The translations under genes were made by a program, and so were the position numbers. Below the pieces are notes generated by a model that saw only the letters and a program-made list of their open reading frames with translations, had not been told where the DNA came from and did not search any database. Below are positions 1 to 9,242 of a DNA stretch of 64,000 nucleotides, piece by piece. Position 1 is the stretch's first letter; every line of letters begins with the position of its first letter. Origin of the DNA: Aureliella helgolandensis (GTDB taxonomy: Bacteria > Planctomycetota > Planctomycetia > Pirellulales > Pirellulaceae); contig NZ_CP036298.1 of NCBI RefSeq assembly GCF_007752135.1, positions 186,001-250,000 of the forward strand, in the 5' to 3' direction.

Positions 1-74
1 TCCGCAGCCGCGCCGAAACGCAGCAGAGACAGCACCAGCCATGCTGCAAGAAGTAGAGAGCGGGGAGACTTCAT
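1..74 (-). CDS. Exported protein, N-terminal signal peptide only (partial)
   Basis: An ATG at position 74 on the minus strand opens a frame that runs off the window edge. The 24 residues visible form a typical signal peptide: basic start (MKSPR), a hydrophobic core rich in Leu and Ala, and a small-residue end (GAAA). The mature protein is outside the window, so no function can be given. It lies 23 bases downstream of the stop of the SHD1/propeller gene in the same direction, so the two may be co-transcribed. Confidence 0.5.
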   Translation of the reverse strand, partial: MKSPRSLLLAAWLVLSLLRFGAAA

Positions 75-97
75 AGGTTCACGTCCGGGGCCATGGG

Positions 98-2284
98 CTA
101 GGATTGGGTGTCGATGATTCCGCGAATGGATACTTGGCTGGCTCCGAAGCCGTTCTGAAACTCTGGTCTCAAGATTTGGGGAGGCAGCTTAAGGTTCTTG
201 AAAAAGGCGGCATTCGGAACTTCAGCTTCCTTGGCGGATTCCTGCAAGGTTTTGTCGCCGTGAATCATAAAAGGTAGGCTGCTAGTAACACTCCGCTGCC
301 AGAGGATTTGTCCGTTTTGCTTCACTTCCACTTTGCAAATGTAAGGGGTGAAGGTCACTTTTTCATAACCGAAACCTCGGCCAATGATCCGATACTCTTT
401 GGTTTGCGTTTCACCGCGTGAGATGGAGGCGACCAACTGCGTCGTGGCTGAATTGCTGGCTTGATACCCCGACTCGGCAACGGCGGCGCCTAGCCAGCTA
501 TTGAGGTCAGCCGAGGAGATACCTGGTCCTGAAGCGCTGGCGACCACCGCCATGGACTCCCCCTCCCGGACAGCGGCAATGTTGGACGTGTCACGCTTGG
601 CACTTGCCAAGGCTGCGGGGTGAGGCAGGCGGACCAGGCCTAGCGATTTGGAACTCTCGAACGCCAGTAGGCCCTGGTGTTCCATGTCGGTATACTCGAT
701 TGCGTCATCAGAGATGTTGTATTTCCAAACGAGCAGGTTTTGATCCAGGTTGAGCAAGGCTCCCGATGGTAGAAGCAGATATTGGTCGTCCAGCCACATA
801 ATGGGCTTCCCCATCGATCCCAAATTTACATTGGCCTCATGGAATAATTGTTCTTGGCCAGTCTTAGCGTCGAAGACTCGCAGTTGAGTGCCACTGCATA
901 CGGCCAGTCTGAGTCCGTCGGGAGAGAAGCCGAGGGTTACCGAGCCCGGCATGTCGACCGGGATGGAACCAAGCTGTGTGCCGGTCTTTGACTCGACGAT
1001 CGCGCACTGATTGTCGAGCATGCAAGCGACATACCGACCGCCTGGGGAAATGGCAGGTTCATTGAAAGCCTTGGCCGGGTACGACCATATCTCTTCGCTG
1101 GTCCCATAGTCGAATCCACGCAATTGGTTGTCGGTCATCACGACCGCAACTTGATTCCCCAAGACTTTGCGAAACCGAACGTGGTCTGATTTTCCAGCCG
1201 CGTCGGGGAACAATCGCCAATGGGCGCGTACTTGAGGTTGCTTGGTAGCGATGCCCGAGATAATGCATAGACTGCTCGCCTTGTCTTCACCTCGTTTCAT
1301 CACGATTCCGAGCACGTCACCGCTCTCCGGATCGGCGGAGGCCAACCATACGGCATCCTCTTTAAATTCTCCCACCATGTCCGAGCTGCGGCGTTTGCCA
1401 TCGACCATGTAAATTTTGGTAAAGGGACTGTCGTCGCGTTGGGGAGAGCGAACTTGGTAGCAAAGTTGGGTGCCATCGGCCGAGATGATTACTGGGCGAC
1501 TCACCTCTTCACGAAAGGCAACTTCAGGGATGGTCATCGATGCATTGCCGATGTTGGAAAAATCGACGGGACTTGGATCGGCTTCCAAGTCGGCAGGCGG
1601 CGATAGGTTCTGAAAAGCAATACTCTGCTTGACGGAGAATGTGCTGGCTGCGGGCAGTCCGAAGCCAGCATTGCCTCCAAGGGAGCTCGCGCCGCTATGA
1701 ATCGCCGCATTGTCAGTGGTTGCACTGTTGTTGGCTGCACTGTTCGTTGGCGAACCGCTTCCTGGTTTCATGATGCCCGTTTCAAAGGGATTCGCATTGG
1801 CTTCTTCTAGACCAGCGACATACTCCTGATCGGCAGTCGACAGCGAGCCCAAGGGAACTTTGATCTGGGTGCCATCGGACTTCCTCAAAACGACCTCAAA
1901 GGCCGTTTGTGATTCGAGCGTGGCTTCAATCTTAAATCGCCCGGTGGCGTCACTCCAAGTCCGCGTGGGCTTACTAGCTGCTGGAGCGCCGAGGACCTTG
2001 ATGCTGTTGGCATTAACGATAATCTTATGCGTTTGTCCAGCGTGAACCGCCTCCACTTCAACGAACTTGCCGCCCGACCGTATGCCCAGTACTTTGCCAG
2101 TAAAGGTCTGCCCTGCTCTTTGGAATTCAACCGCATCTCCAACTTCAATCGCCAAGCCGCAGGTCCAGAAACTGAAGAAAACTATCGCGGATCGCAAGAA
2201 CAATTTACTTGCTCTTGAAAAGACAGAAGCAGAGTTCGTTGCCGGTGTTGGGGGCAGGTCGGTAGGCATGGTTATTGAATCCAT
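98..2284 (-). CDS. Secreted SHD1-domain and beta-propeller protein
   Basis: A protein of about 728 residues. After a hydrophobic export segment (about residues 24-42) comes a small beta-rich region, then an SHD1-like segment (about 110-160, ending in a VPLGSLSTADQEYV motif), a low-complexity Ser/Ala/Asn linker, and a long WD40/YVTN-type propeller with repeated SPGGRYVA- and SPDGLRLAV-like strands. SHD1 segments next to propellers are common in planctomycete exported proteins; their partners are unknown. The open frame continues upstream to 2599, but the extra residues are not protein-like. ATG at 2284 was chosen because it lies just before the hydrophobic segment; ATG 2269 is equally possible, and neither has a clear ribosome site. 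Function beyond a likely binding or scaffold role is not known. Confidence 0.75.
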   Translation of the reverse strand: MDSITMPTDLPPTPATNSASVFSRASKLFLRSAIVFFSFWTCGLAIEVGDAVEFQRAGQTFTGKVLGIRSGGKFVEVEAVHAGQTHKIIVNANSIKVLGAPAASKPTRTWSDATGRFKIEATLESQTAFEVVLRKSDGTQIKVPLGSLSTADQEYVAGLEEANANPFETGIMKPGSGSPTNSAANNSATTDNAAIHSGASSLGGNAGFGLPAASTFSVKQSIAFQNLSPPADLEADPSPVDFSNIGNASMTIPEVAFREEVSRPVIISADGTQLCYQVRSPQRDDSPFTKIYMVDGKRRSSDMVGEFKEDAVWLASADPESGDVLGIVMKRGEDKASSLCIISGIATKQPQVRAHWRLFPDAAGKSDHVRFRKVLGNQVAVVMTDNQLRGFDYGTSEEIWSYPAKAFNEPAISPGGRYVACMLDNQCAIVESKTGTQLGSIPVDMPGSVTLGFSPDGLRLAVCSGTQLRVFDAKTGQEQLFHEANVNLGSMGKPIMWLDDQYLLLPSGALLNLDQNLLVWKYNISDDAIEYTDMEHQGLLAFESSKSLGLVRLPHPAALASAKRDTSNIAAVREGESMAVVASASGPGISSADLNSWLGAAVAESGYQASNSATTQLVASISRGETQTKEYRIIGRGFGYEKVTFTPYICKVEVKQNGQILWQRSVTSSLPFMIHGDKTLQESAKEAEVPNAAFFKNLKLPPQILRPEFQNGFGASQVSIRGIIDTQS

Positions 2285-2721
2285 GAGATCGCGTAGAGAG
2301 TGAGACGAGGCCAACCAGTATACCGCATGCTGTTTACTAAATTTCGCTTTCGGGCACGAAAATTCGTGTCGCAATCTCTTGGTCTTCATCGATTGCTTAA
2401 GCCCTGGTCTGGAGGGTGAACCAGTGGGGCAGGCTCTCAATTCCGTGGTTGGACCAGAAATGCCGCGAATAGAAATGTCCCGGCAAGCTGGAGGATCGGA
2501 AAAATGCGAGCAATCGCAGAGTGCTCCCCCTTGAGCTTGATGGCTTGTTGAATTTGGAATCCCGCCGCGTAAGCAAGACCGGATCCGTTGCGGTTGCAAT
2601 TCGATTCGGGGTGCGATTTGAGCATGGCAATTGAAAAGGCAACTACATCAACAAGCCGTGGAGTCGTAGCTTTTTTGAGCTTTGAAGGTAGCGGCCAGAT
2701 CGGCCTGGGATGTTGGACCGT
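2285..2721. other. Intergenic stretch, no gene recognised
   Basis: About 440 bases between two minus-strand genes. Short frames here on both strands are out of step with local codon habits and resemble no family. It probably holds the end of the kinase transcript and the promoter of the SHD1 gene, but no convincing promoter or terminator is visible. Confidence 0.5.
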
Positions 2722-5700
2722 TCAATCGATGACGTGGAATTCAATCTTGCCCGTGGTGAGGTCACCTTCGCCAGGCGTCGAGAAGTTGGCAACCTTGAAT
2801 TGCATTGAGTAAGATTCGCCTGGGGTGACTTGGACCGAAAAGTTGGCGCGTGAATCGAGTGCACCAAGCGTGACATGCGTTCCGTCTGGCTCACCTGCAT
2901 GCACTAGGCGAATGGTTTGACGTGCTACTTTTCGAGTTGGTTTTTCACCAACCTGAGTTTCCATGACGCCGCCAACGATCAGCTCTCGAGGTAGCGCGGT
3001 GATCGCGACCGCATTTCCTTCCTCGTCTGTCACTTCGATCGACTTGAAGGTGAACCAGTTGGGCAAGGTCGCCCCGATGGTGTTTTCGGTAATGCTGCGA
3101 AAGTAGAATTCAGTGCCCAGCGTTTGGCCGATCTGGTAATTTCGTTGAGTCGGTGTCAGGCGTACGCCTACCTGGAATCCATTGTCTGCGGGTGTCCCCC
3201 AATGGATTGTTGGAGAGTCTGTACCTGTGGCTGAGATGAATTGCTTACGGATTGTAAATGCAAAGGTGTTGCCTGGCTTGGACTGGAAAGGTAGTCGAAT
3301 TCGGACCGACCAGATGTTGTAGGTGGCACCGTTTTGAGTTCCGAAACTTGGGATGACTTCGAATTGTGCATCCGCGGGCAAGCTTCGTGTTTGAGCGATG
3401 TTTAGAAAACTCTGAAAGGTCGCGTTATCAACGGGTGCTGCGTCGCGTCGTGATGCCCAGTGGGTGATCGCGGCGATGACCTCGTCGATGGTGATGGGTG
3501 GTTGCCGCATCCCGTCGATGGTATTGTGCATCGCATTGAACTCCGTGATGGCAGCGTTCAAGGGAATCGTGTTGAGAGCGGACGCGGGGATTGGTTGATC
3601 CATTGGCGAGTGGACGCTCAGGAAGCGTTGCCGGATCTCGACAATTGACTGGAGTTGGTAGTCGTAGAGGAGTATCTGATAGCCATTCACTCCTGCGGAG
3701 AATGGTGGCAGGTGTCTGTATCCGGCGTCGAATTTCCATTGCCTCGGCAAACGACGTTCGGTGGCAATCGTCCTGAGTCCTCTGAGGGTTTCCTCGGAAA
3801 GCTGTTCTGGATACTCCAGATTCCAGAGAGCGCAGGTGAGAACCTCCTGCTCGGTCAACTCCGGTTGATCGAAGTCTGCGTATGCATTCATGTGTCGATT
3901 GAATTCTGAGACTGCTTCGGTGAGTCCCTTATTCTCGCTGTCGGTTCTAGACCCTGCCTCAGCTGTTTCCTGGGGACGGCTTGCCTGTGGGGGTGCTAAC
4001 GACTCTTCCGCTTGGCGGTTCGCTGTAGGCAACCAGGACTTTAATCGCTTGGCATCTTCGGGGTCGCGCCGTGCGACTTGGTCGAAGATTCGATGGGTAC
4101 GCTCTTCATCGCGAAGCGTTCGATTGATGGTTGCGAAGTCTGCAAAATCGTCCAAGGAAACGCGAATCTGGTCTTGGGACAAGATGCGAGTTTCCAACGC
4201 ATCGCGAATCGCAGTCAGCTTAGCGAGTGCTGGTGGGTGTTTTTCACCCAAGGTGAGCCAGTCGGCGAGTAGGAAGGAGCGACGCACTGCTGACCAGGCC
4301 GGGTCGGCTTGGTCGGCATTGTCCCAGCACCAAAGAATCTTCTCCAAGGAGGCATCGTAGCGACCATGCTGAGCATCATTGAGAGCCTGTCCACGCACTG
4401 AGCTCGGTTCAGCCTCGTCTTTCCAGGAGGCCTGCTGGGGCTCGTGGGTGATCTTGGTAGTCCAGACTCCACCGGCCGTGACGGTCGCTTGGTTGCTATC
4501 CAGTTGAAACGAAGTGCCTTCACCTTCGAATTCGATACTGTACGAACCCGCGCGCACCCTTGTCTTCGCGCCATGACTGTCGACTACCAAGCGTTCGACA
4601 ATCTCATCGCCCTGTTTGATGACGATTGGTACTGCGTGCGCGAGTTGGTCATTGGTCTCGATGCGAATCGTCCCCTGTTCGGTCTGCAGCACGATAATCG
4701 TGAAAGCGAGAATTCCTGCGATGGCAATGCTTGCGAGCGTGAGCCATTTGGCGGGCGGAGAAGAAATACCCAACCACGCTGGCTTGAGGTCCGCTCTTTC
4801 GATGGCAGGGTCTTGCAGTTGATTGAGGTGCTGGGTTAGTGTCCGCCTCAGGGCTTCGGCCGATTCGAAGCGTTTGTCGGGGGACTTTTCGAGCAATCTC
4901 ATGACGATCTGTTCCAGCCACCGGGGAATCTCAGCATGAATGCTACGCAGCGGCCGTGGTGGATCATTGACGATCCGATTTAGCACGCCCATCGTGTTCT
5001 CTGCACGGAAGGGACTGCGGCCTGTCAGCATGAAATAGATCACACTACCAAGACTGAACAAATCGCTGCGATGGTCAATCTCGTCGCCGTGGGCTTGCTC
5101 GGGCGACATGTACTGAGGGGTGCCAGCGATTACGCCACTACGCGTCATGCTGGCGTCATCAGCCGCTCGAGCCAGTCCAAAGTCAGTGATCTGGACGCGT
5201 TCCACTCCGTTTTCTAGCAAGATGTTGGCGGGTTTGATATCGCGATGAATCAAGCCTTGAGCGTGAGCGGCGGCGAGGCCATCGGCGATTTGAGAGGCGA
5301 TTCGCACGACCTCGAGAATCGGTAGTGGCCCCTCTTGATCGACTCGTTGTTGCAAGCTCTTGCCCTCCACGACTGGCATGACCAAGTAGGGCAAGCCCGC
5401 ATGTTGATCGACTGTCTGAATGGGGACAACGTGGGGATGGACGACTGCGGCGGCGCTCTTGGCCTCGCGTGAAAACCGCTTGCGAGCCGCCGCGCTGCTG
5501 GCCAATTCTGGCGCCAGTATCTTGACCGCCGAGTAGCGATTTAAGGCTGGGTCGTAGCCGCGCATGACGATGCCCATCCCGCCGCGGCCAAGAAATTCCA
5601 TGACCTCATACCGACCAAACTTGCCGAGTGAGCCGGGGTGCTCGCTCGGTTGTAGGAAGGTGTTGTCTGGCTGGGCGTCGAGCGGACCGCTGGATAGGTC

Positions 5701-5901
5701 ATCCGCTTCGTCCAGGAGGTCGTTTCTCAAAAACTCGCCCGCTTCCTCCCAGCTTAGTCCCTCTTGCGTTAGAGTCTCCAGTCGCTCCTGGCACGTCTCG
5801 CAGGTTTCGACATGCTCGGCCAACTCGGATGGTCGATCGGTCGGGTGATCGAGCAGAAGGCTGCCGAGGGTTTCATCGTCGTAGTGGTAGCGTGCGATCA
5901 T
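2722..5901 (-). CDS. Membrane Ser/Thr protein kinase with zinc anti-sigma-like N-terminus
   Basis: A 1059-residue protein. Residues 30-37 carry H-x3-C-x2-C, the pattern of zinc-binding anti-sigma domains. A Hanks-type kinase domain follows (about 95-365): glycine loop GRGGMG, catalytic HRDIKPAN, DFGLA, and GTPQYMSPEQ in the activation segment. A single membrane segment (about 390-410) leads to a large outer part of roughly 640 residues with no domain I recognise. The gene starts three bases after the stop of the ECF sigma gene, so the two are translationally coupled. Known context: planctomycetes carry ECF groups whose partner is a Ser/Thr kinase instead of a classical anti-sigma factor. Inferred role: the kinase senses an envelope signal and controls the adjacent sigma factor by binding or phosphorylation. 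Confidence 0.9.
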   Translation of the reverse strand: MIARYHYDDETLGSLLLDHPTDRPSELAEHVETCETCQERLETLTQEGLSWEEAGEFLRNDLLDEADDLSSGPLDAQPDNTFLQPSEHPGSLGKFGRYEVMEFLGRGGMGIVMRGYDPALNRYSAVKILAPELASSAAARKRFSREAKSAAAVVHPHVVPIQTVDQHAGLPYLVMPVVEGKSLQQRVDQEGPLPILEVVRIASQIADGLAAAHAQGLIHRDIKPANILLENGVERVQITDFGLARAADDASMTRSGVIAGTPQYMSPEQAHGDEIDHRSDLFSLGSVIYFMLTGRSPFRAENTMGVLNRIVNDPPRPLRSIHAEIPRWLEQIVMRLLEKSPDKRFESAEALRRTLTQHLNQLQDPAIERADLKPAWLGISSPPAKWLTLASIAIAGILAFTIIVLQTEQGTIRIETNDQLAHAVPIVIKQGDEIVERLVVDSHGAKTRVRAGSYSIEFEGEGTSFQLDSNQATVTAGGVWTTKITHEPQQASWKDEAEPSSVRGQALNDAQHGRYDASLEKILWCWDNADQADPAWSAVRRSFLLADWLTLGEKHPPALAKLTAIRDALETRILSQDQIRVSLDDFADFATINRTLRDEERTHRIFDQVARRDPEDAKRLKSWLPTANRQAEESLAPPQASRPQETAEAGSRTDSENKGLTEAVSEFNRHMNAYADFDQPELTEQEVLTCALWNLEYPEQLSEETLRGLRTIATERRLPRQWKFDAGYRHLPPFSAGVNGYQILLYDYQLQSIVEIRQRFLSVHSPMDQPIPASALNTIPLNAAITEFNAMHNTIDGMRQPPITIDEVIAAITHWASRRDAAPVDNATFQSFLNIAQTRSLPADAQFEVIPSFGTQNGATYNIWSVRIRLPFQSKPGNTFAFTIRKQFISATGTDSPTIHWGTPADNGFQVGVRLTPTQRNYQIGQTLGTEFYFRSITENTIGATLPNWFTFKSIEVTDEEGNAVAITALPRELIVGGVMETQVGEKPTRKVARQTIRLVHAGEPDGTHVTLGALDSRANFSVQVTPGESYSMQFKVANFSTPGEGDLTTGKIEFHVID

Positions 5902-5904
5902 GGT

Positions 5905-6522
5905 TTAGTCCTGTTGTTGAAGGGCTTCTTTCAGTTTCGCGAGCACGCGGCACCGCGCCACGCGCACGCTGCCATTCGTCTTGCCAAGTGCTTCGGCGAC
6001 CGATTCAATGGAACGCCCTTCCACCGTCGTCCACCAGAACGAGAGCCAAGTCGATTCTTGAAAACTAGGCTTCAACGCTTCCGCAGCTTGACGAAATCGC
6101 ATTCGACGGTGCTCCGTTGCAAACAGAGTCACAGTAGCCTCGTCGGCTGGCAGTTGGAGGAGTATCCGCTGCACGTCGCTATCCCCTGAACCAATCGGCC
6201 CACGACCGCGAGTCAGGTGATTGATGCACAAATTGCGAGTAATCTTGAACAACCAGCCTCGAAAGGAACCTTCTGCGGCAGGATCGAAAGAGTCGACAGC
6301 CCGGCCAACCGTGGCCAGCACGTCTTGCGCCAAGTCCTCGGCATCGGCGTGCTGCAGCCCTTTGGCGCGAGCCACCCGAATCACTAGCGGTCGGTAAAGT
6401 TCAACAAACTCGGTCCAGGCTTCCTGGGAAGCTGGAACGCGCAGTTTGCCAATCAAAGATGCTCGTGTTTCGGGACCTTGCAAATGATTTCTCCTAACAA
6501 CAACACACAGGTCAACTGCCAT
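5905..6522 (-). CDS. ECF-family RNA polymerase sigma factor
   Basis: A sigma-70 family protein of about 205 residues. Region 2 is clear (FVELYRPLVIRVARAKG, then DAEDLAQDVL and GWLFKITRN), and region 4 is a C-terminal helix-turn-helix ending in SVRVARCRVLAKLKEAL. ATG 6522 is preferred; the open frame extends to 6651 but the added residues do not resemble a sigma factor. It is the first gene of a two-gene operon with the kinase, separated by three bases. Such sigma factors direct polymerase to a small regulon, often including their own promoter; no ECF-type promoter could be identified here. A sigma-70-like ECF of the planctomycete kinase-linked type is the most likely identity. Confidence 0.92.
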   Translation of the reverse strand: MAVDLCVVVRRNHLQGPETRASLIGKLRVPASQEAWTEFVELYRPLVIRVARAKGLQHADAEDLAQDVLATVGRAVDSFDPAAEGSFRGWLFKITRNLCINHLTRGRGPIGSGDSDVQRILLQLPADEATVTLFATEHRRMRFRQAAEALKPSFQESTWLSFWWTTVEGRSIESVAEALGKTNGSVRVARCRVLAKLKEALQQQD

Positions 6523-7001
6523 TGTTACAGAGAAAATGCGAGAAGTGTCGAATTGGGTGGCAGGACAAGACTTTTGCGCGGCGGCGAGTGCATTGTCTGA
6601 GGCGCGGGAGGAGCAAGCAGCCAGCCAGCAGCTACGTTGCTCGCATTGCAAGGGAGGCTTCCCTAGGCGGCTGGTGCACTTGGCAAGCCTCGGTGTTCCG
6701 TTCGGTTGTCAGGGATAGACTCTCGGGGCGGAATGGGCAGGAAGCTGTGGGACGGGAAAATGTGAGTTAGAAGACAGGGGAAGGGGCACCGACTGTTTGC
6801 CGCGTGGCTGTCCGCCAGAAGGTTTGAAAAAGCTAAGGTGTAGATTGTAAATTTGAAAGCGAGGTTTTTGCACGCGGGTGGTTTGTGGGCGACTATCACA
6901 TGCGGGCCCTTGTAGCTCAGGGGATCGCAGCGAGGATCACCTGTGCTTTCTAGGGAACTCACCGCCGCAATAGCGAGAATGGCCAGGGCGATTGTTGCGA
7001 A
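6523..7001. other. Intergenic stretch with a weak tRNA-like 5' fragment
   Basis: About 480 bases upstream of the sigma factor and downstream of the FAH-family gene. It presumably holds the sigma-kinase promoter. Around 6906-6925 a short piece resembles the 5' acceptor and D-arm of a tRNA (GCCCTTGTAGCTCAGGGGAT), but the D-stem does not close properly and no anticodon or T arm follows. No gene was recognised. Confidence 0.4.
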
Positions 7002-7949
7002 CTACTGGGCGACAATGGGGTTGGTCAGGATACCGATGCTAGAAATTTTGGCTTGCATGGTTTGTCCGGCCCGCAGGTATTTTCCACTTGCATTTCCGAC
7101 TCCAGCAGGGGTGCCGGTTGAGATAATATCCCCTGGTTCGAGGGTCATCCACGTCGACAGAAATTCGATGACTTGGGCGATCGAGAACACCTGCTCTGCC
7201 GTGGTGGACTGTTGCCTCACTTCGCCGTCAATCGTCAATTCCAGCTGTAGCGTCTGCGGGTCGGGGATTTCATCGGCGGTGACGAGGCAGGGGCCGCAGG
7301 GACAGAAGCCATCGTGCCATTTACCATGCTGCCAATCGAAGAATTTGTCGCGCGGCCGCTCTTGTCGATTCGGATTGGGACGAAAACCACGATCGGAGAT
7401 GTCGTTGATGATCGTATATCCAGCCACGAAGCTCAGCGCTTCGGAGGCGTTCACATTGCGAGCCTTGCGCCCGATGATGACGGCCAGTTCGATTTCGTGG
7501 TCGATTCGTTCGGAGGATTGCGCGGGCAAGACGACGGGCTGCGCGTTACCGATCAGCGTCGTCGACGGGGGTTTCATGAAGACATAGGGGAAGGTGCGTT
7601 CGCGCTCAGCCGCGATCTCCCCCGACTCCTCGACATGGGCCGCATAGTTTCCGGCCAACAGCAGGAGCTTGGGAGGCCGGGCGATAGGTGGTAGCAACGT
7701 GACTTCTGTGAGCGGAATGGCCAGGCGTGCCAGAATCGGATTCTGCTCGGACTCTTGCACTAAATCGGTGAGCGTCCGCCAGGAGGGAGAGTCACTCGGG
7801 AGGAGGCGTTCAAGCTCGCCACCATGGATCGCTTCGGCAACCACCTTTTCACCCTCGGCTGCTGCTAGATCATCGAGCGGCAACACGTAATGCTCATGAT
7901 AGAGACCGCAGCGTGCGGCCCCAGCTTGTTGAAAACGGCACAGCTTCAT
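7002..7949 (-). CDS. Fumarylacetoacetate hydrolase family protein
   Basis: A 315-residue protein with the FAH fold signatures: a variable N-terminal part (about 1-90), then the core with FMKPPSTTLIGNAQP, the metal-ligand stretch DHEIELAVIIGRKARN, GYTIINDISDRG, the DGFCPCGPCLV segment, and GDIISTGTPAGVG near the end. The family cleaves or decarboxylates 2-oxo or 1,3-diketo acids with a divalent metal; likely substrates are acylpyruvates or 2-hydroxyhepta-dienedioate-like acids, but the exact one cannot be read from sequence. Its start is 18 bases downstream of the bioB stop, so the two genes are probably one transcript; no biochemical link to biotin synthesis is known. Confidence 0.9.
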   Translation of the reverse strand: MKLCRFQQAGAARCGLYHEHYVLPLDDLAAAEGEKVVAEAIHGGELERLLPSDSPSWRTLTDLVQESEQNPILARLAIPLTEVTLLPPIARPPKLLLLAGNYAAHVEESGEIAAERERTFPYVFMKPPSTTLIGNAQPVVLPAQSSERIDHEIELAVIIGRKARNVNASEALSFVAGYTIINDISDRGFRPNPNRQERPRDKFFDWQHGKWHDGFCPCGPCLVTADEIPDPQTLQLELTIDGEVRQQSTTAEQVFSIAQVIEFLSTWMTLEPGDIISTGTPAGVGNASGKYLRAGQTMQAKISSIGILTNPIVAQ

Positions 7950-7967
7950 CGATCTTGTCCTCGAAGG

Positions 7968-8990
7968 CTACGGTGAATCAAACTCGGTGCGAGTGATCTC
8001 GAATCCAAGATCCGCAATCATCTGATAATCGGACTCGGGAGGCTGTCCCTTGGTGGTCAGGTAATCGCCCACAAACAGGCTGTTGGCAACATACAGGCTC
8101 AGTGGTTGCAGGGAACGCAAGTGCTTCTCGCGGCCGCCTGCAATCCGCAGCTCGCTGGCTGGATTTACAAATCGCATCATGCATAAAGCTCGCAAGCAAT
8201 CTTGAGGGGTCAAGTTCCCCTCCTTCTCAAGCGGTGTGCCCTCAATGGCATGCATGAAGTTCAAGGGGATCGATTCGACTTGCAATTCTCGCAATTCCAT
8301 CGCCATGGAGACTAGATCGCTGGGCGTTTCCCCCATGCCGATGATGCCGCCACTGCACAATTCCAGTCCTGCGGAACGGACATTTTTCAAGGTGTCGACG
8401 CGGTCTTCGTAGGTGTGCGTTGAGCAGATTTTGTCGTAGTGTTCTTTGCCGGTATTCAGGTTGTGATTCACACGGTCTACGCCGCAGGCCTTAAGACGCT
8501 GCGCGTTGGTATCGTTGAGCAGCCCCAGACAAGCGCAGATCTTCAGGTCGTATTTCTCTTTGACTTGCGGGACGACCATCTCGACCGCCGTCATTTCTCG
8601 TTCGTTTGGTGCACGACCACTGATGACAATGCAGTATGTTTTGGAACCACGCTCAGCGGCCAGGCGTGCTCCGTCGAGCAACTGATCGGCGGAGAGCATG
8701 CGGTACTTGTCGATCGGGGCCTTGGAGAGTTTGGACTGTGAGCAGTAGCCGCAATCTTCTGGGCAGAGCCCACTCTTGGCATTCACCAAGAAGTAGAGCT
8801 GAACCGATTTGCCAAAATGCTTGTGGCGCAAGCGGTAGGCTCCGGCAAGCAATTCCAGCAGTTCGTCGTCCGAGGTGCGCAGGATCTCTTCTGCCTGTAC
8901 GCTGGTGATATGCTTACCCTCAAGGACTTGTAGGGCCAGTTGGTGCCAACGACTGTCTGTTGCCAGGGTTGAACTTAGGTCTGAAATCAT
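7968..8990 (-). CDS. bioB: Biotin synthase
   Basis: A radical S-adenosylmethionine enzyme of 340 residues that inserts sulfur into dethiobiotin, the last step of biotin synthesis. The cluster-binding cysteines C76, C80 and C83 sit in CPEDCGYCSQ. Further family segments are SKTYCIVISGRAPN, DRVNHNLNTG, CSGGIIGMGE, and the C-terminal ASELRIAGGRE and ANSLFVGDYLTT runs. ATG 8990 gives the usual family length; the open frame extends to 9089 without protein-like content. No other bio genes are nearby, so this appears to be an isolated bioB, with the FAH-family gene following it 18 bases downstream. Confidence 0.95.
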   Translation of the reverse strand: MISDLSSTLATDSRWHQLALQVLEGKHITSVQAEEILRTSDDELLELLAGAYRLRHKHFGKSVQLYFLVNAKSGLCPEDCGYCSQSKLSKAPIDKYRMLSADQLLDGARLAAERGSKTYCIVISGRAPNEREMTAVEMVVPQVKEKYDLKICACLGLLNDTNAQRLKACGVDRVNHNLNTGKEHYDKICSTHTYEDRVDTLKNVRSAGLELCSGGIIGMGETPSDLVSMAMELRELQVESIPLNFMHAIEGTPLEKEGNLTPQDCLRALCMMRFVNPASELRIAGGREKHLRSLQPLSLYVANSLFVGDYLTTKGQPPESDYQMIADLGFEITRTEFDSP

Positions 8991-9242
8991 GCTAGATCGT
9001 TGCGGCCAAGGAACTTGGGGGTGAAAATGCCAGGATGAGCAGTGCGACGCACGTTGCCGGTCGGCTAATATAGCCAAAATATTATACAATGAACATCGTT
9101 CCTAGGCCGAAGCGGTCTGTTCGAGGGGGGCGTCGCTGTGAGCCGCATTGGTGCCCTGCCCCGCGCTCGTCGGCAACCTTGATTTTCCATCGATAGAAAT
9201 TTGCGATTCGGTGATTCGTAAACTCACTCAGGAGAACTGCTT

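Noticed and set aside
2285-2599. N-terminal extension of the SHD1/propeller frame
   Set aside because: The extra 105 residues are Cys/Arg/Pro/Ser-rich, precede the export helix and look unlike coding sequence.
6906-6960. Full tRNA gene
   Set aside because: D-stem does not pair properly, and no anticodon loop, T arm or 3' acceptor follows.
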